Below, piece by piece: positions 54,116 to 62,194 of a stretch of 64,000 bases of DNA; within the stretch, counting starts at the first letter, position 1; each line of letters begins with the position of its first letter. This DNA is from Listeria grandensis FSL F6-0971 (GTDB lineage: Bacteria; Bacillota; Bacilli; Lactobacillales; Listeriaceae). Below the pieces are notes generated by a model, which made no database searches, was not told the DNA's origin, and was given only the letters and a program-made list of their open reading frames with translations. Position numbers and translations under genes: made by a program. Location of the stretch: positions 124,001-188,000 of the forward strand of contig NZ_AODD01000005.1 of assembly GCF_000525835.1 (NCBI RefSeq). The letters run 5' to 3'.

Positions 54116-54996
54116 ATGTAAAAACAAAAGATAAAATCGCGACCTCCGTTTTCTATTTGATTGCACTACTCATTGTCGTTATTTTGGCTGGATTACTCGG
54201 CTATATCTTAGTTCGAGGCGTGCCTCATCTGAGCTGGCATTTCCTAACCTCACCGCCAGAATCATTCAAAGCAGGTGGAGGGATCGGCCCAGAAATCTGG
54301 AACTCCTTCTACATGCTACTAATCACGATGCTATTATCCGTTCCAATCGCACTCGGAGCCGGTATCTACATGGCAGAATACGCCCGCAAAAATTGGATTA
54401 CAGACTTTATCCGAACAACGATTGAAGTCCTATCTTCTTTACCATCCATCGTGGTTGGTTTGTTCGGATTCTTAATTTTCGTGTTACAGATGGGGTGGAG
54501 CTTCTCGGTTATTTCCGGGGCGCTGACACTGACCATCTTTAATCTACCGCTACTTATTCGCGTTATTGAGGAAGCACTTAATGCTATTCCAAATACGCAG
54601 CGAGAAGCAGGACTTGCACTAGGCTTGTCGCGTTGGGAGACCATAACACGGGTTCTAGTCCCAGCCGCGCTACCAGCAATCGTGACCGGCGTTATTTTAG
54701 CCGCAGGACGCGTATTTGGTGAAGCAGCCGCTTTAATCTACACTGCTGGACAAAGTACACCGACATTGAACTTCGGGGACTGGAATCCAATGAACCCGAC
54801 GTCGCCGCTCAACATCTTCCGTCCAGCAGAAACACTTGCCGTACACATTTGGAAAATTAATGGGGAAGGAATTATGCCTGACGCCGCAGCTGTATCCGCG
54901 GGAGCGTCCGCCGTACTCATTCTTTCCGTACTACTTTTCAATATTTTAGCCCGCATTTTAGGGAAATACGTATTCAAAAAGATGACGTCTTCCTGA
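54112..54996 (+). CDS. pstA: Phosphate ABC transporter permease PstA
   Basis: Second permease subunit, 294 residues, with six helices and the coupling loop REAGLALGLSRWETITRV. It starts in the pstC stop codon. Together with PstC it forms the phosphate channel powered by the two following PstB proteins. Confidence 0.94.
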   Translation: MNVKTKDKIATSVFYLIALLIVVILAGLLGYILVRGVPHLSWHFLTSPPESFKAGGGIGPEIWNSFYMLLITMLLSVPIALGAGIYMAEYARKNWITDFIRTTIEVLSSLPSIVVGLFGFLIFVLQMGWSFSVISGALTLTIFNLPLLIRVIEEALNAIPNTQREAGLALGLSRWETITRVLVPAALPAIVTGVILAAGRVFGEAAALIYTAGQSTPTLNFGDWNPMNPTSPLNIFRPAETLAVHIWKINGEGIMPDAAAVSAGASAVLILSVLLFNILARILGKYVFKKMTSS

Positions 54997-55022
54997 TTTG
55001 GCGGACAAAAGGAGTTTTTTAA

Positions 55023-55838
55023 ATGATGGCAACGACAAATATGTCTTTCGCGATAAATCAAGATAAAAAAATCGTAACAGCAAGCGCGCCCGCAATGGCA
55101 ACGAATGATTTGCACGTCTATTATGGCGACAATCACGCGATTCAAGGCGTCGATTTAGAATTTCATGAAAACCAAGTCACGGCTTTAATCGGTCCATCTG
55201 GCTGTGGGAAATCGACCTATCTCCGCGCGCTCAACCGAATGAATGATGAAATCGATGGCTGCCGGATGGAAGGCGAAATCTTGTATAACGGTATCAATAT
55301 TAACCGCAAAGAAGTCGACCTGTACAATGTCCGAAAAGAAATCGGGATGGTCTTCCAAAAACCGAATCCGTTCACCAAATCGATTTTTGAAAACATTGCT
55401 TTCAGCTTAAAACGTCATGGTATGAAAAGTAAAGCCGAGCTTGCGGAACGCGTGGAAAAAAGTCTGCGTAGCGCCGCGCTTTGGGATGAAGTCAAAGATG
55501 ATCTAGGCAAAAGCGCCCTATCCTTATCTGGTGGGCAGCAACAGCGTCTCTGTATCGCTAGGGCAATTGCGATGCAGCCAGAAGTTTTGTTGTTAGACGA
55601 ACCTGCCTCCGCGCTTGATCCGATTTCAACGAGTAAGATCGAGGATTTGATACACGAGCTAAAGAAAAAATACACGATTATTATCGTGACGCACAATATG
55701 CAACAAGCCGCGCGGGTATCTGATCACACAGCATTTTTCTATCTTGGAAAAGTAGTCGAAGTGACCGATACAACGACGCTATTTACGAATCCATCGAACA
55801 AGCAGACGCAGGATTATATTTCGGGCAATTTTGGATAA
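55023..55838 (+). CDS. pstB1: Phosphate ABC transporter ATPase PstB, first copy
   Basis: ATPase subunit of 271 residues with Walker [10 protein letters not shown], signature LSGGQQQR, Walker [13 protein letters not shown] and the switch histidine in [11 protein letters not shown]. The N-terminus is about 25 residues longer than usual; an internal start is possible. The following region carries an inserted repeat that separates it from the second pstB. Confidence 0.93.
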   Translation: MMATTNMSFAINQDKKIVTASAPAMATNDLHVYYGDNHAIQGVDLEFHENQVTALIGPSGCGKSTYLRALNRMNDEIDGCRMEGEILYNGININRKEVDLYNVRKEIGMVFQKPNPFTKSIFENIAFSLKRHGMKSKAELAERVEKSLRSAALWDEVKDDLGKSALSLSGGQQQRLCIARAIAMQPEVLLLDEPASALDPISTSKIEDLIHELKKKYTIIIVTHNMQQAARVSDHTAFFYLGKVVEVTDTTTLFTNPSNKQTQDYISGNFG

Positions 55839-55982
55839 TGAAAAGCGTAAACAGCCCGCTTAGTCTCGACAGAATTTGTTAGAGGGCGCAGTGAAAACCC
55901 GTTCTTGGTTTTTGCGGAGGCCACGAAAATTCCGAGAGGCTGGCTGTTGAAGCTGGATCACATGAAAAGCGTAAACAGCCCG
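55838..55982 (+). repeat. 21-bp direct repeats flanking an inserted segment in the pst operon
   Basis: The 21-mer ATGAAAAGCGTAAACAGCCC plus G occurs at 55838-55858 and again at 55962-55982, with 103 bases between that contain repeat copy B. AACAGCC near the left end and GGCTGTT at 55942-55948 can also pair, closing a hairpin. The layout suggests insertion or tandem duplication between pstB1 and pstB2. Confidence 0.8.
55874..55957 (+). repeat. Dispersed intergenic repeat, copy B
   Basis: Matches copy A (8724-8809, opposite strand) in the first 30-35 bases with only a few substitutions, then more loosely. No protein frame is conserved between the copies. Confidence 0.7.
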
Positions 55983-56028
55983 TTCACCTTTTTCAAAATA
56001 TTTTTCTTCAAGGAAAGGAGCCACCCAA

Positions 56029-56803
56029 ATGTCAACAATAACTGACACGGAATTCGTCATCGAAACGAGAGACGTAGACCTGTTCTACGGCCAAAAACAA
56101 GCGCTGAATAAGATAAACCTAAACTTTAAAAAAAAATCGTGTGACGGCGCTTATAGGACCATCTGGATGTGGGAAATCAACTTTTCTCCGTACATTGAAT
56201 CGAATGAACGACTTGATTCCAAACGTCACAATCAAAGGCGAGATCAAAGTTGCCAACGAAAACATTCAAAGCTCCAAAATCGACACAGTCAATTTGCGCA
56301 AAAAAGTCGGGATGGTTTTCCAACAACCGAACCCGTTTCCATTTTCGATCTATGACAATGTGGCTTATGGACCAAGAACACATGGCGTCAAAAATAAGAA
56401 AAAACTAGATGAAATCGTCGAACGTAGCTTAAGACAAGCCGCACTTTGGGATGAGGTGCATGATCGTTTACACAAGTCTGCACTCGGCATGTCTGGTGGG
56501 CAACAGCAACGCCTCTGTATCGCTCGCGTTTTGGCGGTCCAACCAGAAGTTATCCTCATGGATGAGCCGACTTCCGCGCTTGACCCAATTTCTACAGCCA
56601 AGATGGAGAACCTCATTTTGGAGCTGAAGAAAGATTATACGATCGTTATCGTCACGCATAATATGCAACAAGCATCACGTATTTCCGATGAGACAGCATT
56701 TTTCCTCAATGGCGAAATCATTGAATTCACTGACACAACAACTATTTTTACCAATCCAGCGGAACAAAAAACGCAAGACTATATTTCAGGAAGATTCGGA
56801 TAA
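56029..56803 (+). CDS. pstB2: Phosphate ABC transporter ATPase PstB, second copy (frameshifted in this sequence)
   Basis: A second PstB with Walker [10 protein letters not shown], signature MSGGQQQR and Walker [13 protein letters not shown]. The start is ATG 56029 after AAAGGAG. The frame breaks in the A9 run at 56128-56136; with A8 it reads [19 protein letters not shown], about 257 residues. Two pstB genes in tandem occur in several Firmicutes, including Listeria and streptococci; whether they form a heterodimer or alternate is not known from sequence. Confidence 0.9.
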
Positions 56804-56815
56804 GGAGCGAAGCAT

Positions 56816-57475
56816 ATGCCAGTTAGAAAAATTTTTAATGAGCAGCTAAACGAGCTACATCAACATTTACTTGAGATGGGAATGTTAGTCAATGAAGCGA
56901 TTTATAAAGCGGTGAAGTCACTTGTGAATCGGGATCAGGAGCTAGCGGAGAATGTCATCGTGAGCGATCGTTCCATCAATAACATGGAGTTGGCATTAGA
57001 ACAGCGCTCTTTCGAATTAATTGCGCTGCAGCAACCAGTAGGCATAGACCTTCGCAAAATTGTAACAGTTCTAAAAGCAAGCTCAGATCTGGAGCGGATT
57101 GGGGATCATGCAGTAAGCATTGCGAAAACAACGATTTTAGTTGGTCGTAGCAAAGTTGTGAAGCCGATTCCGGAGATCCAAGAGATGGGAGATATCGTTA
57201 AAATTATGGTGCATGATGTGTTAAAAGCATATTTGGCGGAAGATGAAGAAGCTGCCCGTGAAATTGCGACACGTGACAATGAGGTTGATAAACTCCAACG
57301 TGTCATTTATACGAAATGCATTCATTTTATGCAAGAGGATCCCGATCATCTAGAGGAAATTTCGTATCTGCTCCTTGTTGCCCAATACCTAGAGCGAATT
57401 GGTGACTATGTGACTAACGTTTGTGAATGGATTGTGTACTTGAAGAGTGGCGAAATTGAAGAATTGAATCATTGA
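56816..57475 (+). CDS. phoU: Phosphate uptake regulator PhoU
   Basis: All-helical protein of 219 residues made of two PhoU repeats, each with the metal-binding pattern seen here as ASSDLERIGDHA and VAQYLERIGDYV. PhoU links Pst transport activity to PhoR signalling and keeps the regulon off when phosphate is plentiful. The start follows AAGGAGCG, 12 bases after pstB2. It ends the pst operon. Confidence 0.95.
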   Translation: MPVRKIFNEQLNELHQHLLEMGMLVNEAIYKAVKSLVNRDQELAENVIVSDRSINNMELALEQRSFELIALQQPVGIDLRKIVTVLKASSDLERIGDHAVSIAKTTILVGRSKVVKPIPEIQEMGDIVKIMVHDVLKAYLAEDEEAAREIATRDNEVDKLQRVIYTKCIHFMQEDPDHLEEISYLLLVAQYLERIGDYVTNVCEWIVYLKSGEIEELNH

Positions 57476-57484
57476 TACCTAGTT

Positions 57485-57524
57485 AAAAGGACTCTACCGC
57501 ATATTGTGATAGAGTCCTTTATCC
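57485..57524. terminator. Bidirectional terminator between phoU and the XRE gene
   Basis: AAAGGACTCTA pairs perfectly with TAGAGTCCTTT between convergent genes. Confidence 0.9.
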
Positions 57525-57525
57525 G

Positions 57526-57921
57526 TTAACTATTTAATTTCCGAGCTTGTTTTAATGTGAATTCGAGCGAATCCATCAAAAACTCGCTTGTTTCTTCTTG
57601 CAAATATTCCCCGTTTAAATGTTGATGTTCTTCGTAGCGTAAGTCCTCGATTATCTTTTCGATCCGTTTGGCAATATCGTTCTTCTCTTTTGTGGTGACT
57701 GGTTTATACGAAGGTTCGCTATTTTGGCCAATTAAATAATCTACAGAAACATCGAATAATGTTGCAATATGGCGAACCGTATCCAAATCTGGCTCCCTGA
57801 TACCGTACTCCCAATTACCATATGTAGAAGGGGCCTTTAGTCCGAGCCGTCTTGCTGTTTCGGCTTTCGACCAGCCTTGTTTCTCCCTTAAAACTGTCAA
57901 TCGTCCGCTTAAATCTGGCAT
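57526..57921 (-). CDS. XRE-family transcriptional regulator
   Basis: A 131-residue protein with an N-terminal Cro/C1 helix-turn-helix (about 5-62: RLTVLREKQGWSKAETARRLG, YGNWEYGIREPDL, LFDVSVDYLIG) and a charged helical C-terminal part of unknown role. Such stand-alone XRE proteins often control a nearby accessory gene or themselves. It is convergent to phoU and divergent from the czrA-zntA operon. The start follows AGGAGTG on the minus strand. Confidence 0.85.
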   Translation of the reverse strand: MPDLSGRLTVLREKQGWSKAETARRLGLKAPSTYGNWEYGIREPDLDTVRHIATLFDVSVDYLIGQNSEPSYKPVTTKEKNDIAKRIEKIIEDLRYEEHQHLNGEYLQEETSEFLMDSLEFTLKQARKLNS

Positions 57922-58050
57922 GCTATCACTCCTTTGTGTAAATTATATCATGATTTTGCCAATTGAGCTCTTTTTTTACATAAATAAGCTTATTTTGTAC
58001 ATAATAGCTGAAAAAGAAGGAAATGCTTGCAATTTTGACCAACATGTATT

Positions 58051-58076
58051 AATATATGTGTATATAAACATATATT
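58051..58076. promoter_or_regulatory. Operator-like palindrome 1 upstream of czrA
   Basis: AATATATGT (58051-58059) and ACATATATT (58068-58076) are perfect 9-bp arms 8 bases apart, as expected for a dimeric ArsR/SmtB repressor or the divergent XRE protein. Confidence 0.6.
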
Positions 58077-58128
58077 GAAAATCATCCTAGTTAAACCTTG
58101 CTAAGTTCCTCTTTTTGGATCATTATAT

Positions 58129-58146
58129 GTATATGTGGGCATATAC
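58129..58146. promoter_or_regulatory. Operator-like palindrome 2 next to the czrA start
   Basis: GTATATG (58129-58135) and CATATAC (58140-58146) are perfect 7-bp arms 4 bases apart, about 20 bases before the czrA ATG. Similar in sequence to palindrome 1, so probably the same protein binds both. Confidence 0.65.
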
Positions 58147-58166
58147 TAGAATTGGAGTGATAGGTG

Positions 58167-58472
58167 ATGGAACAAAGCAAACAATTATTAGGCGAAGAAA
58201 CGCTTTTTGGTGTAACACAAATTTTTAAAGCATTGGCAGATCCGACACGGGTTCAGATATTGAATTTGGTGCAGGACCAGGAGTATTCGGTGAATGACAT
58301 TGCACGGACGCTGGGTTTCAATCAGACGACAGTTTCCCATCAATTACGCTTTTTAAAAAATTTAAGACTTGTCAAATCAAGACGCGAAGGTACAACGATC
58401 TATTACACGCAAGATGATAATCACGTTTTAGAGTTGTTATCTCAAACAATCCGGCACGTGGAACATCATTAA
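58167..58472 (+). CDS. czrA: ArsR/SmtB-family metal repressor, CzrA-like
   Basis: A 101-residue winged-helix repressor with DNA-recognition helix [15 protein letters not shown]. The last helix carries D-x-H, then H 11 residues on and H three further ([17 protein letters not shown]), exactly the alpha-5 metal site of Staphylococcus CzrA and SmtB. There is no N-terminal CxC site as in CadC, so zinc or cobalt rather than cadmium/lead sensing is inferred. ATG 58167 is used in place of GTG 58164 because of its spacing to GGAGTGA. It precedes its likely target zntA by 22 bases. Confidence 0.9.
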   Translation: MEQSKQLLGEETLFGVTQIFKALADPTRVQILNLVQDQEYSVNDIARTLGFNQTTVSHQLRFLKNLRLVKSRREGTTIYYTQDDNHVLELLSQTIRHVEHH

Positions 58473-58494
58473 ATGCAGAAGGAAGGAACGAACA

Positions 58495-60586
58495 ATGGCT
58501 GAATTCAAACTAAGCGGGCTCTCATGCGCGCACTGTGCCCAAGAAATGGAATCGGAAATGCAGAAGTTAAAACACGGAAAAGATGCCAAGGTACTTTACA
58601 ACTCTGGAAAAATGGTGATTTCTGATAAGATGGTAATGGCAGATGTGGAGAAAATCCTACAACAAGAAGGTGTTTCTGTCGTGAAACCAGATGGAGAGCA
58701 CGATCACAATCATGACCACGGCGATAGGAAGCTGATTATTCAAATCGCAATTTCGACAATTCTGTTCTTTGTTGCTTTTTTGACGGAAAAAAAATATTCC
58801 GGTTTGGGGCGCATTCAGTATTTATTTTGTAGCGGCAGCACTTAGTGGATACCAAACATTCTTTAAAGGTTTGAAAAATTTATTCCGTTTGAAATTTAAT
58901 ATTGATACATTGATGACCGTCGCACTCGTTGGAGCATTCACTATCGGAGACTGGCGCGAAGGAACGGTTGTCGCGATTCTCTTCGGTATAAATGAGTATT
59001 TAGAAGGATTCGGGATGCGCCAAGCGCGCAAATCGATGGCTGCGTTATTGAAAGTCGTGCCAAAAACCGCGAACATTTTAAAAGATGGCGTTACTGTCGA
59101 AGTGCCAATTAATGAATTACAACTTGGCGATATCGTCCTCATTAAAGCGGGTGATAAAGTGCCGTCTGACGCAATGATTGTCGAAGGGAAAAGCTCGGTG
59201 AACGAAGCGGCAATTACGGGTGAATCAATGCCGGTAGAAAAGCAGATCGGTGATGCCTTATTTGGCGGATCAGTCAATAACGAAGGAACATTAAAAGCGC
59301 AAATTACAGCGATTTATGCAGATTCGTCTTTAGCGAAAATTTTGCATCTTGTAGAAGAAGCGCAAGAAACGAAAACACCGACGGAACTGTTCATCGATAA
59401 ATTTGCGAAATACTATACGCCCATCATTATGCTATTTGCCGTACTTGTAACGATCGTGCCGCCACTTTTCTTCAATGGTGTGTGGAGCTATTGGGTATAC
59501 GAAGGACTGGCCGTATTGATTATCGGTTGTCCATGCGCGCTCATTCTTTCTTCGCCAGTCGCCATCGTATCTGGAATTACGCGCAGTGCTAAGAACGGTG
59601 TCTTGATTAAAGGTGGCGTTTTCCTAGAACAATTGGCAAAAACAAAACAGATCGCTTTTGACAAAACGGGAACTTTGACTGAGGGGAAACCAGTCGTAGC
59701 AAGAGAGGTTGTCTATGATGATGCAAAATTTTTCCAAATTTCAGGAATGATGGAACAAAGCTCTGGACATCCAATTGCAGCCGCTGTAATGGTTTATGTG
59801 ACGAAGCACCAAACTACATTCCCTGAAATGACGGATTTAACTACAATCGGCGGAAAAGGATTGCGCGGCACTTTTGAAGGGAAGCAGTACTTCTTAGGAA
59901 ATGAACAACAAATTCCAGACGCAAGCTGGACAGCGCAATCGAAGCAAGACGTGGACAAGTTGAAAAATGAAGGCTACACGGTTGTCGTTACAGCCTCTGA
60001 AACAGCGGTTTTAGGGATTTTTGGAATTCGAGACGCCTTGCGCAAAGAAAGTAAACAACTTGTAAGCCAGTTGCATGAAGAAGGTATGACAAACATTATC
60101 ATGTTGACCGGAGATCATGAAAAAACAGCCGAGAAAGTAGCGAAAGAAATCGGAATCGACAGCTACTATGCTGGTCTACTGCCAGAAGATAAACTTACTA
60201 AAATTCAACAACTACACGATCAAAATGGGAGTATCGCAATGGTTGGCGATGGTATAAACGATTCCCCAGCTCTCGCAACAGCAGATCTTGGCATCGCGAT
60301 GGGAAAAGGAACAGACAGCGCTATTGAGGTGGCGGATATTGTCTTGATGCAAGATCATCTTGGCAAATTACCAATTACGGTAAAAATCGCCAAAAGAGTT
60401 CGAGCTGTCGTTGGATTTAACATCGCTTTCGCATTAGGTCTCAAAATTATAGCGTTATTGCTAGCAGTAATGGGCTACCTAACTCTCTGGATGGCTATCA
60501 TGGCGGATATGGGAGCTACCATTATTGTCACGATCCTCGGACTTTCTATTTTGTTCCGGAGTAAAGAAGAAAAAGCAATAAAATAG
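58495..60586 (+). CDS. zntA: Zinc/cadmium-exporting P1B-type ATPase (frameshifted in this sequence)
   Basis: Membrane efflux pump of about 696 residues. An N-terminal HMA domain has GLSCAHC, followed by a His/Asp-rich stretch (EHDHNHDHGD) that probably binds metal. Core motifs are IIGCPCALI in the membrane, the phosphorylation site FDKTGTLTEG, SSGHPIAAA and MVGDGINDSPAL. The frame breaks in the A8 run at 58787-58794; with A7 it reads LTEKNIPVWGAFSIYFVAAALSG. Export of Zn, Cd or Pb is expected from the class; control by CzrA points to zinc. Confidence 0.9.
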
Positions 60587-60594
60587 CCCGATAA

Positions 60595-60630
60595 AAACAA
60601 GAAGCGCGGTTGGCTTCTTGTTTTTATTGT
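60595..60630 (+). terminator. Intrinsic terminator after zntA
   Basis: AAAACAAGAAGC pairs with GCTTCTTGTTTTT across a short loop and runs into T residues. Confidence 0.85.
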
Positions 60631-60737
60631 GTTGAGGATAAAGCGCATTCCATCAAGGCTTATCAAGTGTTTTAGGTTGCTATCAATCGCCATCCTCGTT
60701 ATACTAGTTAAAAAAGAACGCCATTTGGGGGAAGAAC

Positions 60738-61121
60738 ATGAAACAATTATCAAGTAGCAAAAAAGTCATCGTTATTTTGGGTATTATCGCCCTACTCGCC
60801 GTCTCTGTCATGGCTATCATGTTCAACAACGATTTAACTTCCGTCATTATTATCTCCATTGTCCAGTTTATCCTGATCCAAGCCGTTTGTTATGTCGGCA
60901 TTTACTCAGTGATGAAAGTAGGCGCGGCGCGTGGACATAAACTATTTACCTGGGGTATTTTGACAACACTTATTTTTATGGGGCTTATTTATATTTTTGC
61001 AGCAGACAATTTCAGACAATATTCCGCGGCTATTATTGCATTGCTTGGCTTTAGCTCCGCGTTGATCATGAGAGAAGTAGAAAATACGCATCCGGATAAC
61101 AAAAAACAAGAAGAACAATGA
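60738..61121 (+). CDS. Small membrane protein of unknown function
   Basis: A 127-residue protein with four predicted membrane helices (about 9-28, 32-57, 67-88, 93-110), a basic loop (KVGAARGHK) and a charged, Glu/Gln/Lys-rich tail. I do not recognise the family. The ATG follows GGGGGAAG. It starts 13 bases before the HD hydrolase gene, so the two are probably cotranscribed. The sequence gives no motif for a substrate. Confidence 0.7.
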   Translation: MKQLSSSKKVIVILGIIALLAVSVMAIMFNNDLTSVIIISIVQFILIQAVCYVGIYSVMKVGAARGHKLFTWGILTTLIFMGLIYIFAADNFRQYSAAIIALLGFSSALIMREVENTHPDNKKQEEQ

Positions 61122-61134
61122 GGAGTGAAGTGAA

Positions 61135-61785
61135 ATGGGAATTCATCAATATTTTCGCAGTTTATCAGATTTAGAGAATATTTATCGCTGTCCAGGAAAG
61201 TTCAAATACCAAGAGCACTCCGTCGCCGAACATTCCTTCAAAGTGACACAAGTAGCACAGTTCTTAGGCAATGTAGAAGAACAGGCGGGACAAGCGGTTA
61301 ATTGGCGTGCTCTATACGAAAAAGCACTGAATCATGATTACCCAGAACTGTTCATCGGGGATATCAAAACGCCGGTTAAATATGCGACATCCGAGCTTCG
61401 CGAAATGTTATCCGAGGTCGAGGAAACGATGACACGAAATTTTATTGATAACGAAATCCCAACGGAGTTCCAAGCAATTTATCATGTACTGCTGAAAGAG
61501 GGAAAAGATGACACGTTAGAAGGTCGCATTCTCGCTGTAGCAGATAAAGTTGATTTGCTGTACGAATCATTCGGCGAAATTCAAAAAGGCAATCCAGAGC
61601 CAACATTCACTAAAATATATAGTGAGGCTTTAGAAACGATCTACCAATTCCGCGAAATGAATTGCGTTCAGTATTTCCTCCGCGAAATCCTACCAGATCT
61701 TCTCGCTGAAAAAGGGATTGAAAAAACTGACTTACCAGCATTAACAACTGAAATCAAAGCACGCGTTCTAAAAGAAGATAATTAA
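61135..61785 (+). CDS. HD-domain hydrolase, YfbR-like
   Basis: A 216-residue protein with the HD phosphohydrolase signature: histidines in HSVAEHSFKVT, the HD pair in KALNHDYPELFIGD and a late aspartate in AVADKVDLLY. YfbR-type enzymes are 5'-nucleotidases acting on deoxynucleoside monophosphates, which is the likely role. Start after GAGGAGTGA. csbA follows 17 bases downstream. Confidence 0.82.
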   Translation: MGIHQYFRSLSDLENIYRCPGKFKYQEHSVAEHSFKVTQVAQFLGNVEEQAGQAVNWRALYEKALNHDYPELFIGDIKTPVKYATSELREMLSEVEETMTRNFIDNEIPTEFQAIYHVLLKEGKDDTLEGRILAVADKVDLLYESFGEIQKGNPEPTFTKIYSEALETIYQFREMNCVQYFLREILPDLLAEKGIEKTDLPALTTEIKARVLKEDN

Positions 61786-61802
61786 AAGGGAGTGCGAAGC
61801 CT

Positions 61803-62044
61803 ATGTGGGATCAGCTAATTTCGGCGTTTATTTTTCCTGGGTTGTTGGTCATTATTTTGTCTCGAATAACATACCACCGCTTTGTTGGGTTAGGGCTGAC
61901 CGTCATCTTAATCGCCGTCTCTGCTCGCTTAGGCTTTACAAACACATGGTGCTTATATTCATTGACGCCATTTCGATGACAATTGGGTTCTTTTTAGCGA
62001 CACATATGCTTGCTAGATTGCGTCAAGCAGACAAGGAATGGTAG
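61803..62044 (+). CDS. csbA: CsbA-family membrane protein (frameshifted in this sequence)
   Basis: Small membrane protein of about 80 residues with three helices, in the position of csbA immediately before uvrB as in Bacillus and Listeria. In B. subtilis csbA belongs to the SigB stress regulon. The frame starts MWDQLISAFIFPGLLVIILS after AAGGGAGTG. It breaks at 61940-61942, where A3 should be A4: with four A it reads RLGFTKHMVLIFIDAISM and ends at 62044. Confidence 0.8.
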
Positions 62045-62047
62045 TAA

Positions 62048-62097
62048 AGAAAGCGAAGATATATTCGTGATATAAATGCGAACGTATTTTCGCTTTT
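62048..62097 (+). terminator. Terminator hairpin after csbA, overlapping a possible SOS box
   Basis: AAAGCGAA pairs with TTCGCTTT, with inner pairing of ATATTCG and CGAACGTAT, followed by TTTTT. Confidence 0.6.
62079..62092 (+). promoter_or_regulatory. Candidate LexA (SOS) box upstream of uvrB
   Basis: CGAACGTATTTTCG matches the Firmicute SOS consensus CGAAC-RNRY-GTTCG with one mismatch. It lies about 30 bases upstream of the -10 at 62124, and a CGAAC half site is at 62111-62115. It also forms part of a terminator stem, so it may be coincidental. Confidence 0.4.
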
Positions 62098-62120
62098 TAC
62101 TGGTGGTTTTCGAACAATTA

Positions 62121-62129
62121 TGGTAGAAT
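62121..62129 (+). promoter_or_regulatory. Extended -10 promoter of uvrB
   Basis: TGGTAGAAT about 65 bases before uvrB; no clear -35 is present. Confidence 0.5.
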
Positions 62130-62194
62130 AAGTGTAAGTAATGAGTCTGGGATTTGCCTAGGCTCGCTTTCGTTTTGCTAAAGGAGGGGAAAAG

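Noticed and set aside
55860-56060. 66-codon minus-strand frame covering repeat copy B
   Set aside because: The frame is not conserved in copy A, which has a stop soon after the shared core, so the repeat is probably not coding.
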